Shown: positions 1 to 7,019 of the stretch, piece after piece
Numbering within the stretch: position 1 is the first letter of the stretch
Layout: each line of letters opens with the position of its first letter
From: Bacteroidales bacterium
Lineage (GTDB): Bacteria; Bacteroidota; Bacteroidia; Bacteroidales; B18-G4
Assembly (NCBI GenBank): GCA_018401355.1
Contig: JAGYLD010000014.1
Location: 1 to 42,281 of the forward strand
DNA length: 42,281 bases
Reading direction: 5' to 3'
Translations under genes and position numbers: made by a program
The notes under the pieces: generated by a model
What the model was told of the DNA's origin: nothing
Seen by the model: only the letters and a program-made list of their open reading frames with translations
The model's database searches: none

Positions 1-769
1 GTGCGGAGTTGAAGGCTCCTGACTGACTGTTTAAGTTTCCGTTTCCTTCACCTGACTGGTATACGGTTGTTGTATGGCCGAGTCCAAACTGGCCTGTTAA
101 GTTATGGTTCCCTTCACCATCCTGGTTGATTGCTGCGATGTTTCCATCACCAAACTGACCTACCATTACTGAGTTTCCGTTACCATTTTGGTTTTCAAAA
201 GCAGTGTTGCCAAAACCGATGGCAGTAGCTTCTGCATAGTTTAAGTTGCCATTGATGATTTGTTCAATGTAGTTGTTGCCTCCGCTCATATTGGCAACTG
301 TCCAGTTACCACTTCCATCAATATCAACCAAAGAATTGTTGAAAGTACCATATTGTTCCACCATTGAAGCGTTCAGGTTTCCATTAATTTCAATTTGAGA
401 GATGTTTACAAATCCATCTTGTGATACCAAAATGTCGTTTCTGTTGCCATTAACGATCATGCCTGATAGATTTTCTTCACCAAGTTGAATTAGTAAAGCA
501 TGGTTCCTGTTTCCTTCGAAAATCTGAAAAGCTTCGTTTTCATCACCACCCTGATATACTTGAGTAGTGTTAAGGTTTCCGCTTTGAAGTTGGTAGGTTT
601 CGTTGTGGTTGCCATAAGATTGTACCAAAGCACTGTTGAAGTTTCCGTTTTGTTCTGTCAAAGCCTCGTTTTCATTTCCTGTTAGTTCGTGTTCTGCTTG
701 ATTTGCAACCTGTGCAAAAGTTAAAGTTGCGAAAAGAATTGCTGCGATGAATGTTACTGTTGTTTTCAT
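1..769 (-). CDS. Secreted curlin-repeat (CsgA/CsgB-like) protein, C-terminus off the window
   Basis: The minus strand is open for 256 codons from the ATG at 769 to the window edge, so the 3' end is missing. It begins with a Sec-type signal peptide (MKTTVTFIAAILFATLTFAQ). About ten repeats of roughly 22 residues follow, each made of two half-units of the form Q-x-G-x-x-N-x-(A/S)-x-x-x-Q, for example LTEQNGNFNSALVQSYGNHN. This Gln/Gly/Asn ladder is the curlin (CsgA/CsgB) amyloid signature. By family knowledge such proteins are secreted through a CsgG-type pore and polymerise into extracellular fibres, often with roles in matrix and adhesion. The csgEFG partners would lie to the left, outside the window. 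Whether this is the major subunit or the nucleator cannot be decided. Confidence 0.85.
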   Translation of the reverse strand, partial: MKTTVTFIAAILFATLTFAQVANQAEHELTGNENEALTEQNGNFNSALVQSYGNHNETYQLQSGNLNTTQVYQGGDENEAFQIFEGNRNHALLIQLGEENLSGMIVNGNRNDILVSQDGFVNISQIEINGNLNASMVEQYGTFNNSLVDIDGSGNWTVANMSGGNNYIEQIINGNLNYAEATAIGFGNTAFENQNGNGNSVMVGQFGDGNIAAINQDGEGNHNLTGQFGLGHTTTVYQSGEGNGNLNSQSGAFNSA

Positions 770-1080
770 GGTTCTTAAATTTTTAACGTTATTATTAATT
801 TTTGTTCTTTTTTATTGCGTTGGAATTTTTCCTTCAGCGTACAATGCAAAGTAACAACGAAAACAAGGGGTCGGTCAACGGAGGAAATTACTCCTTTAGA
901 CTGATTTTTAGCGTTTTCTAAGGGTGGGGAAAACCCGTAAACAGATATAGTTCTGGGGGATTTTGCGGATGGGGAAAGGCGGAAAGGATCGGGTTAATAT
1001 CTTGATAATCAAGAATTAATATTGTCCACTGTCAATTTTGTATTGTCAATGTACAATTTGATCTGGAATGCAAAAATTTG
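770..1080. other. Intergenic region upstream of the curlin gene, with a short palindrome
   Basis: About 310 bases without a convincing gene. The first 70 are the probable leader of the curlin gene, followed by its candidate promoter. Further out, 1000-1014 holds a perfect palindrome with 7-base arms (TCTTGAT, one base, ATCAAGA) inside a longer imperfect AT-rich inverted repeat at about 994-1019. It has no T-run on the minus strand, so an operator or mRNA end is possible but undecided. Around 1023-1060 there are short TTGTC/TACAA repeats of no clear meaning. A short open frame at 1022-1348 (+) is antisense to the pseudogene and is not supported. Confidence 0.4.
847..879 (-). promoter_or_regulatory. 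Candidate Bacteroidota-type promoter of the curlin gene
   Basis: Read on the minus strand there is GTTG (876-879), a 21-base spacer, then TTACTTTG (847-854). This matches the TTG / TAnnTTTG promoter of Bacteroidota at all but one -7 position, with correct spacing. Transcription would start near 840, leaving a leader of about 70 bases before the ATG at 769. Confidence 0.4.
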
Positions 1081-1370
1081 TTATAGATTGAGATATATGA
1101 CGATTGCGGTCAGGATGATCAGCAATGTGAACCAGATACCCGCCGCCTGGAAGGTGTATTTCCTGGCTTTTTGCTCTTCCCACCAGTATTTGGGACGGAT
1201 GCCTGCCAGGAAAAAGGTCACAATGCCGGCAATACCGGTGCGTATAGATTTCCTTACCAAATCAATATCTCCCAGTACCGTCCCAAATGCCAGTGACACA
1301 TTCGGTTCGGTCCCAGGAATGGTGCAATCACCATCGCTCCTATTATGATTTCTATCCTGCGGAGTGACAT
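1081..1370 (-). pseudogene. Decayed DUF389 hydrophobic membrane protein (frameshift plus large deletions)
   Basis: Two minus-strand frames together read as pieces of a DUF389 (TIGR00341-type) membrane protein. The first, from the ATG at 1370, gives SLRRIEIIIGAMVIAPFLGPN. The second continues with VSLAFGTVLGDIDLVRKS and stops at 1081. They are separated by a tandem duplication of CCGAA on the minus strand (plus-strand 1301-1310, ttcggttcgg). Removing one copy restores the family motif GPNVSLAFG. The family N-terminal part is absent, and the sequence jumps from IRTGIAG straight to the family C-terminus (FFLAGIRPKYWWEEQKARK plus a last membrane helix), so most of the transmembrane core is deleted. 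The family assignment is from recalled motifs; the duplication is seen directly. The remnant is almost certainly non-functional. Confidence 0.7.
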
Positions 1371-1570
1371 ATTTTCATAATCATTGAAAATAATTCTTTA
1401 ATGTTTTTCCAAATGACAGGAATTTCCTCAATGAGCAATATAATACCCAAAATAATTAACAAAAATAAAATGATTGTCAGGAAAAACATCTCATCATCTC
1501 CGGGATTTCCTGTTCCGGCATGAAGTAAAAAGGGAATGCTTGTAAATAATAAAAGAAGAATTCTTTTCAT
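1352..1570 (-). CDS. Small hypothetical membrane protein
   Basis: A 72-codon frame. It starts with a signal-like hydrophobic segment (MKRILLLLFTSIPFLLHA), followed by a short polar stretch GTGNPGDDE, a strong membrane helix (MFFLTIILFLLIILGIILLI) and a short charged tail. The start at 1570 is preferred over an in-frame ATG 13 codons upstream because the hydrophobic segment then sits at the N-terminus. The last 19 bases overlap the DUF389 remnant in another frame, so its C-terminus (KICHSAG) may have been created by the deletion that destroyed that gene. I do not recognise a family. It could be a two-helix inner-membrane protein, or a secreted peptide followed by an anchor. Confidence 0.45.
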   Translation of the reverse strand: MKRILLLLFTSIPFLLHAGTGNPGDDEMFFLTIILFLLIILGIILLIEEIPVIWKNIKELFSMIMKICHSAG

Positions 1571-1661
1571 CCTGTTATAATTAATGTTAATGTAAATATA
1601 CGAAATCAATAGGAATAATCAATAAGGATTATTTTTCAGACATTTAACACTTTTTAACAAA

Positions 1662-1683
1662 AATTACGAATATTTTCGTAATT
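1662..1683. promoter_or_regulatory. Operator palindrome 1 of the BlaI-type repressor
   Basis: A perfect inverted repeat with 9-base arms (AATTACGAA, four bases, TTCGTAATT). Its core TACGAA-N4-TTCGTA is shared with two more copies downstream. It lies just upstream of the candidate promoter. BlaI/MecI repressors bind dyads of this size as dimers, so binding by the adjacent gene product is the natural inference. Confidence 0.7.
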
Positions 1684-1688
1684 AGTAC

Positions 1689-1719
1689 TTGCATTTACGA
1701 AGTAGTTCGTATATATTTG
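1689..1719 (+). promoter_or_regulatory. Promoter of the BlaI/M56 operon
   Basis: TTG at 1689-1691, a 20-base spacer, then TATATTTG at 1712-1719, a perfect match to the Bacteroidota TAnnTTTG -7 element with the -33 TTG at the expected distance. Operator 2 fills the spacer and operator 3 starts at the base after the -7 box. Transcription should begin near 1725, giving a leader of about 28 bases. Confidence 0.7.
1696..1711. promoter_or_regulatory. Operator palindrome 2, inside the promoter spacer
   Basis: TACGAA-GTAG-TTCGTA, the same 6-base arms and 4-base centre as operator 1. It lies wholly between the -33 TTG and the -7 TATATTTG, so a bound dimer would cover the face needed by RNA polymerase. 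Confidence 0.7.
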
Positions 1720-1735
1720 TACGAAGTTATTCGTA
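1720..1735. promoter_or_regulatory. Operator palindrome 3, over the transcription start
   Basis: TACGAA-GTTA-TTCGTA, third copy of the dyad. It starts directly after the -7 box and should cover the transcription start. Its centre is 24 bases from that of operator 2, which in turn is 31 bases from operator 1. Confidence 0.7.
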
Positions 1736-1752
1736 GATAAAATTTTTTTAAC

Positions 1753-2145
1753 ATGAATAAGGACCGAAAAAAAATCCAACCAACAGATTCTGAGCTGGAG
1801 ATCCTGAACATTCTCTGGGATAGTGGTCCCAGCACGGTCAGGGCTATTAACGATCAGTTGAATATCAGGCGGGAGGTAGGTTATACTACTACCCTGAAGA
1901 TTATGCAGATCATGCATGAAAAAGGGATGCTAACCCGTGAGCAGGACGGAAGAACACATATTTATACTCCAGTTTTGAATGAAAAGGAGATACAGGGCAA
2001 ATTGATAGACAGGTTGCTTGAAACTGCTTTTGGTGGCTCTGCTTCAAAGATGATCATGCAGGCACTGGGCAATCATAATTCAAGTGCGGAAGAACTGGCT
2101 GAAATAAAAAAACTCATTAAAAGACTGGAGGATCAGGAGAAATGA
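1753..2145 (+). CDS. blaI: BlaI/MecI/CopY-family transcriptional repressor
   Basis: 130 residues, close to the usual length for the family. The N-terminal winged helix (about residues 11-75) contains SELEILNILWDSGPSTVRAI and GYTTTLKIMQIMHEKGMLTR, the conserved helix-turn-helix and recognition region. The C-terminal part is the dimerisation and protease-sensitive region. The family represses its own operon and is inactivated by cleavage triggered by an M56 partner, which here is encoded directly downstream with a 4-base ATGA overlap. Three TACGAA-N4-TTCGTA dyads overlap the promoter, strongly implying autorepression. No true beta-lactamase gene is adjacent, so the inducing signal need not be a beta-lactam. 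Confidence 0.92.
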   Translation: MNKDRKKIQPTDSELEILNILWDSGPSTVRAINDQLNIRREVGYTTTLKIMQIMHEKGMLTREQDGRTHIYTPVLNEKEIQGKLIDRLLETAFGGSASKMIMQALGNHNSSAEELAEIKKLIKRLEDQEK

Positions 2146-4295
2146 ATTCATTGAGTAGTTTATTATCGGCAGAATGGACACAGGCACTTGGCTGGACACT
2201 TGTCCATTCTATCTGGCAGGGAGCCATCATTGCCATCCTCCTTGCAATAGCTATGGTTTTTTTACAAAGGTTCTCTGCACGCCTCAGGTATATGATATAC
2301 TGCTTGTCGCTCCTTGTTTTATTCGGAGCTTCAATAGTAACCTTTTTTAAGGTATACGAAAGACCAATAGTAAGCACAAATTATAATCAGGGACAGCAGG
2401 TTACTGATGAAAAGCCAGTTTTGATCATACTTGCTGATGCCGTTCTGCGCCAACATACAACCAGCGGGATAGAAGAATACTGGAATGCTTTTAGCGATTA
2501 TGTCAAAAGGAATATGCCTTTGCTTGTAGGGGTCTGGCTTATTGGTCTTATGATTTTTCTCTTGAGGCTCCTGGGTTCACTGGCCTATACTCAAAGATTG
2601 AGATATTATAAGGTATACAGAACGGAGGAGAAATGGGAACATCTGTTGAAAAAGATAAACCATAGGATGGGTGTGAATAAGTCCGTTCAATTGATGCAAT
2701 CTGCAGCCATACAGGTGCCGGTTGCGCTGGGTTTCTTCAGGCCTGTAATTTTGGTACCTGTTGGATTTTTTATGCAGCTGCCAGCAGACCAGATAGAAAC
2801 CGTTTTCATGCATGAACTTGCCCACATTAAACGCAAAGATTATTTTATTAACCTTATTCAATCAGCAGTTGAAGCCATTTTCTTTTATCATCCTGCAGTA
2901 TGGTGGATTTCAGGAAACATCAGAATGGAAAGGGAACACATTTCAGATGATATTGCGATTTTATACTGTAAGAATCCGATATTGTATGCAAATGCCCTGG
3001 CGGCAGTCCAGGAAATGAAACTGCAAAATACTGTGTTGGCTCCTGCTTTGACCAGAAATAAATACTCATTGTTGAACCGAATACAAAGAATGATGAAAAG
3101 ACCAAGATTAATTCCAAATTATGCTGAAGGTTTTATCTCAGTGATGATAATATTGATAACAATAGCAGCCATTTCTGCTACTGCAGCCATTTCTTTTAAA
3201 GCTGATGAAGCTCTTGTGAACATGATGGATTTTAAATCAGTGAACACAGAGTCTATTAATGATCTTTCAGCTGGAAATATTGAAACCGAGTTCATAGAAA
3301 TAGAAAAAAGGGATGTAGAGCCCATACGGATAAGTGCAAAGCGCCCTGAATTAACGGATATCACAAGTACAAATTTATTATTGTCAGCGACGTTATTTCC
3401 GGATTCATCGGCTGTTACTGATTCACTTAAAAAGTTACAACAGGAGAAAATTGAAAAAGCAAGACAATACATGGAGCAGGCTGAGCAGGCAAGGTTGGAA
3501 TACAGGATAAAACTTAAGCAAGCCAGAGAGCAACAAAAGCAAATTCAACAGGAATTTAGTGCCCAGCTTGAAGAGAAATTAAAGGCCAACCAGGAAAACT
3601 ATAAAAAGTTTCTGGATGAATACAGGAAGTCATTGCAAGGAATTTATTCTGACAGTAACATAACAAATATTGTGATCAGAGATGATGAAAGTGGTAATAT
3701 CATAGTCTATGGTGGTACGTCTCCTTTCAGGTTTGAAGCGAAAATGGGAACTGATTCAGGCCACACCTATAATTATGAATTCCATGATATTGTGCCTGAT
3801 GGTGAAGATTATTATTTCTGGACACCGGGAGATGAAATTATACCTGGATTTGAAAACCGTGTGTTTGTAGTTGATGAATTGGATTCCCTGGCAGACCATG
3901 ATATAGATATTTTTGTTGAACCAGATGATGCTATAATGGATGTCTATATGGATGCTCGCATCGATAAAGAAGCCAGGAGGGTTCAGGCTCATGCGGATAG
4001 GATTAGGGATGAAGTCCGGGATATACGCTTTGATGACAGAGTATGGGTCAAGCCTGACCGTAATATGCGGGGATACCTTTATGAAAGCAAACTGAACAGG
4101 ATTGTAAAGGATGAATTGGAAAATGACAGGCTGATCAAAAGACATGGCGATTATATCATCAAACTGGACAACAAAAGAATGTATATCAACGGGGAGAAGC
4201 AATCCCGCTCTGTTTATAAAAAGTATAGAAACCTGATTGAATCTTTTGAAGGAGAGGAAATGTCTGATGAATTCGAATTCAAAATGGTGCTCTGA
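2142..4295 (+). CDS. BlaR1-like M56 family membrane metallopeptidase with a long acidic/coiled-coil C-terminal region
   Basis: 717 residues. Membrane helices lie near residues 15-40, 48-68, 125-148 and 330-352. The zinc site HELAH is at 224-228, followed by the family signature around EREHISDD. This is the BlaR1/MecR1 protease module, which activates and leads to loss of the partner BlaI. The classical C-terminal penicillin-binding sensor domain is missing. After the last helix there are about 365 residues: a linker, a Lys/Glu/Gln-rich coiled coil (about 425-505), then an acidic region rich in Asp, Tyr and Arg. That part may be the sensor, with an unknown ligand. It is translationally coupled to the repressor gene and ends just before a strong terminator. 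Confidence 0.88.
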   Translation: MNSLSSLLSAEWTQALGWTLVHSIWQGAIIAILLAIAMVFLQRFSARLRYMIYCLSLLVLFGASIVTFFKVYERPIVSTNYNQGQQVTDEKPVLIILADAVLRQHTTSGIEEYWNAFSDYVKRNMPLLVGVWLIGLMIFLLRLLGSLAYTQRLRYYKVYRTEEKWEHLLKKINHRMGVNKSVQLMQSAAIQVPVALGFFRPVILVPVGFFMQLPADQIETVFMHELAHIKRKDYFINLIQSAVEAIFFYHPAVWWISGNIRMEREHISDDIAILYCKNPILYANALAAVQEMKLQNTVLAPALTRNKYSLLNRIQRMMKRPRLIPNYAEGFISVMIILITIAAISATAAISFKADEALVNMMDFKSVNTESINDLSAGNIETEFIEIEKRDVEPIRISAKRPELTDITSTNLLLSATLFPDSSAVTDSLKKLQQEKIEKARQYMEQAEQARLEYRIKLKQAREQQKQIQQEFSAQLEEKLKANQENYKKFLDEYRKSLQGIYSDSNITNIVIRDDESGNIIVYGGTSPFRFEAKMGTDSGHTYNYEFHDIVPDGEDYYFWTPGDEIIPGFENRVFVVDELDSLADHDIDIFVEPDDAIMDVYMDARIDKEARRVQAHADRIRDEVRDIRFDDRVWVKPDRNMRGYLYESKLNRIVKDELENDRLIKRHGDYIIKLDNKRMYINGEKQSRSVYKKYRNLIESFEGEEMSDEFEFKMVL

Positions 4296-4313
4296 ACTAA
4301 CTTGAAGTTTGAG

Positions 4314-4357
4314 AAGCTCTTATTTTCATAAATCATGAAAGTAAGAGCTTTTTTTTT
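4314..4357 (+). terminator. Strong intrinsic terminator of the BlaI/M56 operon
   Basis: A 16-base stem with one G-T pair (4314-4329 against 4335-4350), a 5-base loop (aaatc), and a T-run through 4357. It begins 18 bases after the M56 stop. An ATG at 4335 lies inside the right arm, so it is unlikely to be a translation start for the next reading frame. Confidence 0.9.
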
Positions 4358-4412
4358 GGTTATATTTGGCTTTTTTCCATTTATTTCACACGGCTATAAA
4401 CAAGCTTGCGAA

Positions 4413-4604
4413 ATGAAGAAAGCACTGATCGGTTTGACTGTTTTTATCGCTTTGATTTATTTTGTTCCAGGAATGTGTGCTCAGAAAGTGCGTCCTGTTG
4501 AGATTGCATTATATAAACCTTTGCAGATTTTCAGGCAGGATTATTCCATTCACGGGATCAGGCTAAACCTTTATATACCGTACATTAACTTATTTCTGCT
4601 ATGA
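4413..4604 (+). pseudogene. N-terminal remnant of a secreted surface-repeat-type protein
   Basis: A 63-codon frame. It has a clear signal peptide (MKKALIGLTVFIALIYFVPG, cleavage after MCA) followed by a mature start KVRPVEIALYKPLQIFRQDY and SIHGIRLNL. This resembles the first residues of the secreted Bacteroidota proteins annotated as LA_2272 surface repeat-containing, which continue with RLNLIYG and many repeats. Here the frame runs into YIPYINLFLL and stops, overlapping the next ATG by 4 bases. One extra T at about 4570 would explain the loss of the IYG motif, but no further family sequence follows in any frame, so most of the gene seems deleted. The 4413 start is preferred over 4335, which is inside a terminator. 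It could instead be a genuine small secreted peptide. Confidence 0.4.
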
Positions 4605-5977
4605 AAAGTGAAGACCTCAATGTTTCTTTCCGCTTCCTGGGCGCAGCCGGGACTGTTACCGGATCAAAGACCTTATTGTCATTCCCGGATTATTCTTTGA
4701 TGGTTGATTGCGGATTGTTCCAGGGATTAAAACACCTCAGGGAACTTAACTGGAAAGAACTTCCGGAAGAGGTGAAATCTATATCATGTATATTGCTTAC
4801 CCATGGGCACCTCGACCATGTAGGCTATCTTCCAAGGCTTGTTCACCAGGGTTTTTCAGGAAATGTTTATTGTTCTTCCCCCACAGCTGATTTAGCCAGG
4901 ATCATCCTGGAAGATAGTGCAAGAATTCAGGAAGAGGATGCAGAACATGCCAATAAGCATGGATATTCCCGGCATGACCCGGCGCTTCCGTTATACAACA
5001 GCAAGGATGCCAATGCAGCCATTGGATTGCTTTATCCTGTGCCTGTGGAGGAATGGATTGATTTGAACGAAGAGATAAGGGTACGTTTCAAAATGAACAG
5101 CCACATCCTGGGGGCTACTTTTGTAGAAATTGAATATAAGGATCAGAGGATTGTGTTTTCAGGTGATATAGGCAGGCCTTTTGATCCCATCCTTGGGCCA
5201 CCGGAGAGACCGGTGTCGGCAGATTTTCTGATTATTGAATCGACTTATGGAGACCGTGAACATCCGGATTCTGATACAGAAAAGCAACTTGAAAAAATCA
5301 TAAATGATGCATGGAATCGTGGGGGCACTTTGCTTATCCCAAGTTTCACCGTTGACAGGGCTCAGGATTTTCTGTATTTCTTCTGGAACCTCAAAGAGCA
5401 TAACCGTATTCCCAATATTCCTGTTTACCTTGATAGTCCCATGGGGATAGACGTAAGCAGAATTTTCATAAACTATCCACAATGGAGAAAAGTTGGACCC
5501 GGCGTATTTAAAGAGGCATTCAGTCATACCAGGATGGTGCATTCCGTGAAAGAAACCGAAGCGATTGCCGCTGACAAAAAGCCTAAAATCGTTGTTGCAG
5601 GCAGTGGCATGATGAACGGAGGAAGGATATTGCATTATCTTAAACAGCATCTTGGAAATCCTGATTCTACCATACTTATCTGCGGTTACCAGGCTGAAGG
5701 GACCCGGGGCAGACTCCTTCGTGACGGCGCGTCTGAGCTAAAGATCCATGGAGAATTCTACAAAGTAAAAGCTCATGTTGAGGAGATCCGGACCATGTCG
5801 TCACACGCCGATCAAAATGAACTGATGGATTGGATATCCCAAATCAAAAGAAAACCCAGGGCTGTCTTCATAAACCATGGGGATGAACAATCAGCCGATG
5901 CCCTGAGGGTGAAAATTAATCATGAGAATAAATGGAATTGTGTTGTTCCTAAACTTGGTGAGGTTTTTGAATTTTAA
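4601..5977 (+). CDS. Metallo-beta-lactamase-fold, beta-CASP RNA nuclease (CPSF73/YSH1-like)
   Basis: 458 residues, typical for bacterial beta-CASP/RMMBL proteins. The metal-binding HxHxDH is T-HGHLDH-VG with H68, H70, D72 and H73. Further ligands are expected at the His of SHILGAT and the Asp of FSGDIGRP. The beta-CASP part includes IIESTYGDREH and SGMMNGGRI, and the RMMBL end contains RTMSSHADQNEL and FINHGDEQSA. The family processes or degrades RNA in the cytoplasm. Despite the fold it is not a beta-lactamase, so its position after the BlaI/M56 pair should not be read as resistance. It is separated from that operon by a terminator and overlaps the preceding remnant by 4 bases. Confidence 0.9.
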   Translation: MKSEDLNVSFRFLGAAGTVTGSKTLLSFPDYSLMVDCGLFQGLKHLRELNWKELPEEVKSISCILLTHGHLDHVGYLPRLVHQGFSGNVYCSSPTADLARIILEDSARIQEEDAEHANKHGYSRHDPALPLYNSKDANAAIGLLYPVPVEEWIDLNEEIRVRFKMNSHILGATFVEIEYKDQRIVFSGDIGRPFDPILGPPERPVSADFLIIESTYGDREHPDSDTEKQLEKIINDAWNRGGTLLIPSFTVDRAQDFLYFFWNLKEHNRIPNIPVYLDSPMGIDVSRIFINYPQWRKVGPGVFKEAFSHTRMVHSVKETEAIAADKKPKIVVAGSGMMNGGRILHYLKQHLGNPDSTILICGYQAEGTRGRLLRDGASELKIHGEFYKVKAHVEEIRTMSSHADQNELMDWISQIKRKPRAVFINHGDEQSADALRVKINHENKWNCVVPKLGEVFEF

Positions 5978-6119
5978 TGATGGATGGGATTGGGGATTAT
6001 GGGTGGTGGCAGGTTATTTCTGATGTTGGGTAAGATGCTGCAGCGTTACTGAAATTTTTTTATTGAACATTTTGAAGTTTCAGACATTTATTGGGAAACT
6101 AAATTAAACTTGAGAAATC

Positions 6120-6518
6120 ATGAAAATCTATTTTCCCGGTAATAAAAAAGTATTTGCTGATTTTAACGGATTTACCATTGAAACTGACCAGAGTCCCCAG
6201 GGTGGCGGTGAAGGGGAATACCCGGAGCCTTTTACTTTGTTCCTGGCCTCACTCGGAACCTGTGCCGGCATCTATACCAAATCTTTCTGCGATCAAAGAG
6301 GTATTCCTGCCGGGAATATTACACTCTCTCAGGAACAGTCATTTAATCCTGTGAAAAGAATTATTGACAGGTTCACCATTATTATCCATGTTCCGGCTGA
6401 TTTTCCTGAAAAATACGAAAGAGCCCTGATTCAAACCGCCAGTTTATGTGCAGTAAAAAAGCATCTCAGGGAAGACATTGATGTTGAAGTAAAAATAGAA
6501 AGAAAACAGGCTTTATAA
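6120..6518 (+). CDS. OsmC-family protein (probable thiol peroxidase)
   Basis: 132 residues, the usual OsmC/Ohr size. The family-typical FTLFLASLGTCAG carries Cys48, and the second conserved cysteine lies in TASLCAVKKHL (Cys110). Cys57 is an additional one. OsmC/Ohr proteins are cytoplasmic dimers that reduce organic hydroperoxides with the cysteine pair. Which subfamily is meant cannot be fixed by eye; the length and short N-terminus fit the YhfA-like OsmC group. The gene is alone on its strand after a 142-base gap with no obvious promoter. It is convergent with the receiver gene: the two stop codons are the two halves of one TTATAA hexamer (6513-6518). Confidence 0.85.
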   Translation: MKIYFPGNKKVFADFNGFTIETDQSPQGGGEGEYPEPFTLFLASLGTCAGIYTKSFCDQRGIPAGNITLSQEQSFNPVKRIIDRFTIIIHVPADFPEKYERALIQTASLCAVKKHLREDIDVEVKIERKQAL

Positions 6519-7019
6519 AAGAAGGATTCCCAGGATGGTCACGATGGTGACCAGAGAAACAAATACAATAAATACCCTTTTTCGATATTGCTTTGATTTC
6601 TTTTTGAGTTCTGAAATTTCATTTCTGAGATCCTTGATCTCAAATACATTTTCAACAGAATTAATAAGATTATCAAAAAAGACTTCATCTTTTAAAATGT
6701 AGTCTATGGCTCCTTTTTTTAGCAAAGTGACAGCATTTTTAATATCCTCCATGGATGTCAGCATAATGACATTCAGGTTGGGGTCTCTTGCCAAAATCTC
6801 TTTCAGGATCTTTCCGCCGTCTTTTGCTGTTTTTATCCTGCTGTTTAATTGAAAATCCAAAATGATCACATCTGGTTTTGCCTCAAAATTGTCAAGCATT
6901 TCTTCACCAGTATGGAAAACTTTTACTTCAGCATCCATTTTGTTTTTGAGACCATTGCTGACGGTGCTGGCGAAAAGCTCATTATCGTCAACGAGGTAAA
7001 TGAGTTTTTGCTGATTCAT
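6513..7019 (-). CDS. Stand-alone response-regulator receiver domain with C-terminal membrane anchor
   Basis: 168 residues. The receiver domain spans about 5-122, with the acidic pair D11/D12, phospho-acceptor D55 (VIILDFQL), T88 in the MLTS motif and the conserved lysine K110 (YILKDEV). There is no DNA-binding or enzymatic output. Instead a short charged coiled-coil-like stretch (126-148) leads into one hydrophobic helix (149-168, FIVFVSLVTIVTILGILLL) at the very C-terminus, so the domain should be tail-anchored with the receiver in the cytoplasm. It overlaps the upstream phosphoglycosyl transferase gene by 4 bases, suggesting coupled translation and a shared role. The hybrid kinase divergent at 8442 is a possible phosphodonor; that link is inference. 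Confidence 0.88.
   Translation of the reverse strand: MNQQKLIYLVDDNELFASTVSNGLKNKMDAEVKVFHTGEEMLDNFEAKPDVIILDFQLNSRIKTAKDGGKILKEILARDPNLNVIMLTSMEDIKNAVTLLKKGAIDYILKDEVFFDNLINSVENVFEIKDLRNEISELKKKSKQYRKRVFIVFVSLVTIVTILGILLL

Noticed and set aside
1-769. Curlin repeats as a DNA-level tandem repeat or CRISPR array
   Set aside because: The periodicity is in the protein (about 22 residues) with varied codons. There are no identical DNA repeats with uniform spacers.
1654-1917. Minus-strand frame across the operators and the repressor gene
   Set aside because: It overlaps the operator palindromes and the start of the repressor gene, and its translation shows no family features.
4335-4412. Upstream ATG at 4335 as the start of the short secreted frame
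   Set aside because: It lies inside the right arm of the terminator hairpin (4335-4350). The ATG at 4413 begins a proper signal peptide.
5159-5650. 163-codon minus-strand frame inside the RNA nuclease gene
   Set aside because: It is antisense to conserved beta-CASP coding sequence and has no recognisable domain or start signals.
4601-5977. Beta-lactamase linked to the BlaI/M56 pair
   Set aside because: The protein has beta-CASP and RMMBL features (SGMMNGGRI, RTMSSHADQNEL) of RNA nucleases, and a terminator separates it from the BlaI operon.
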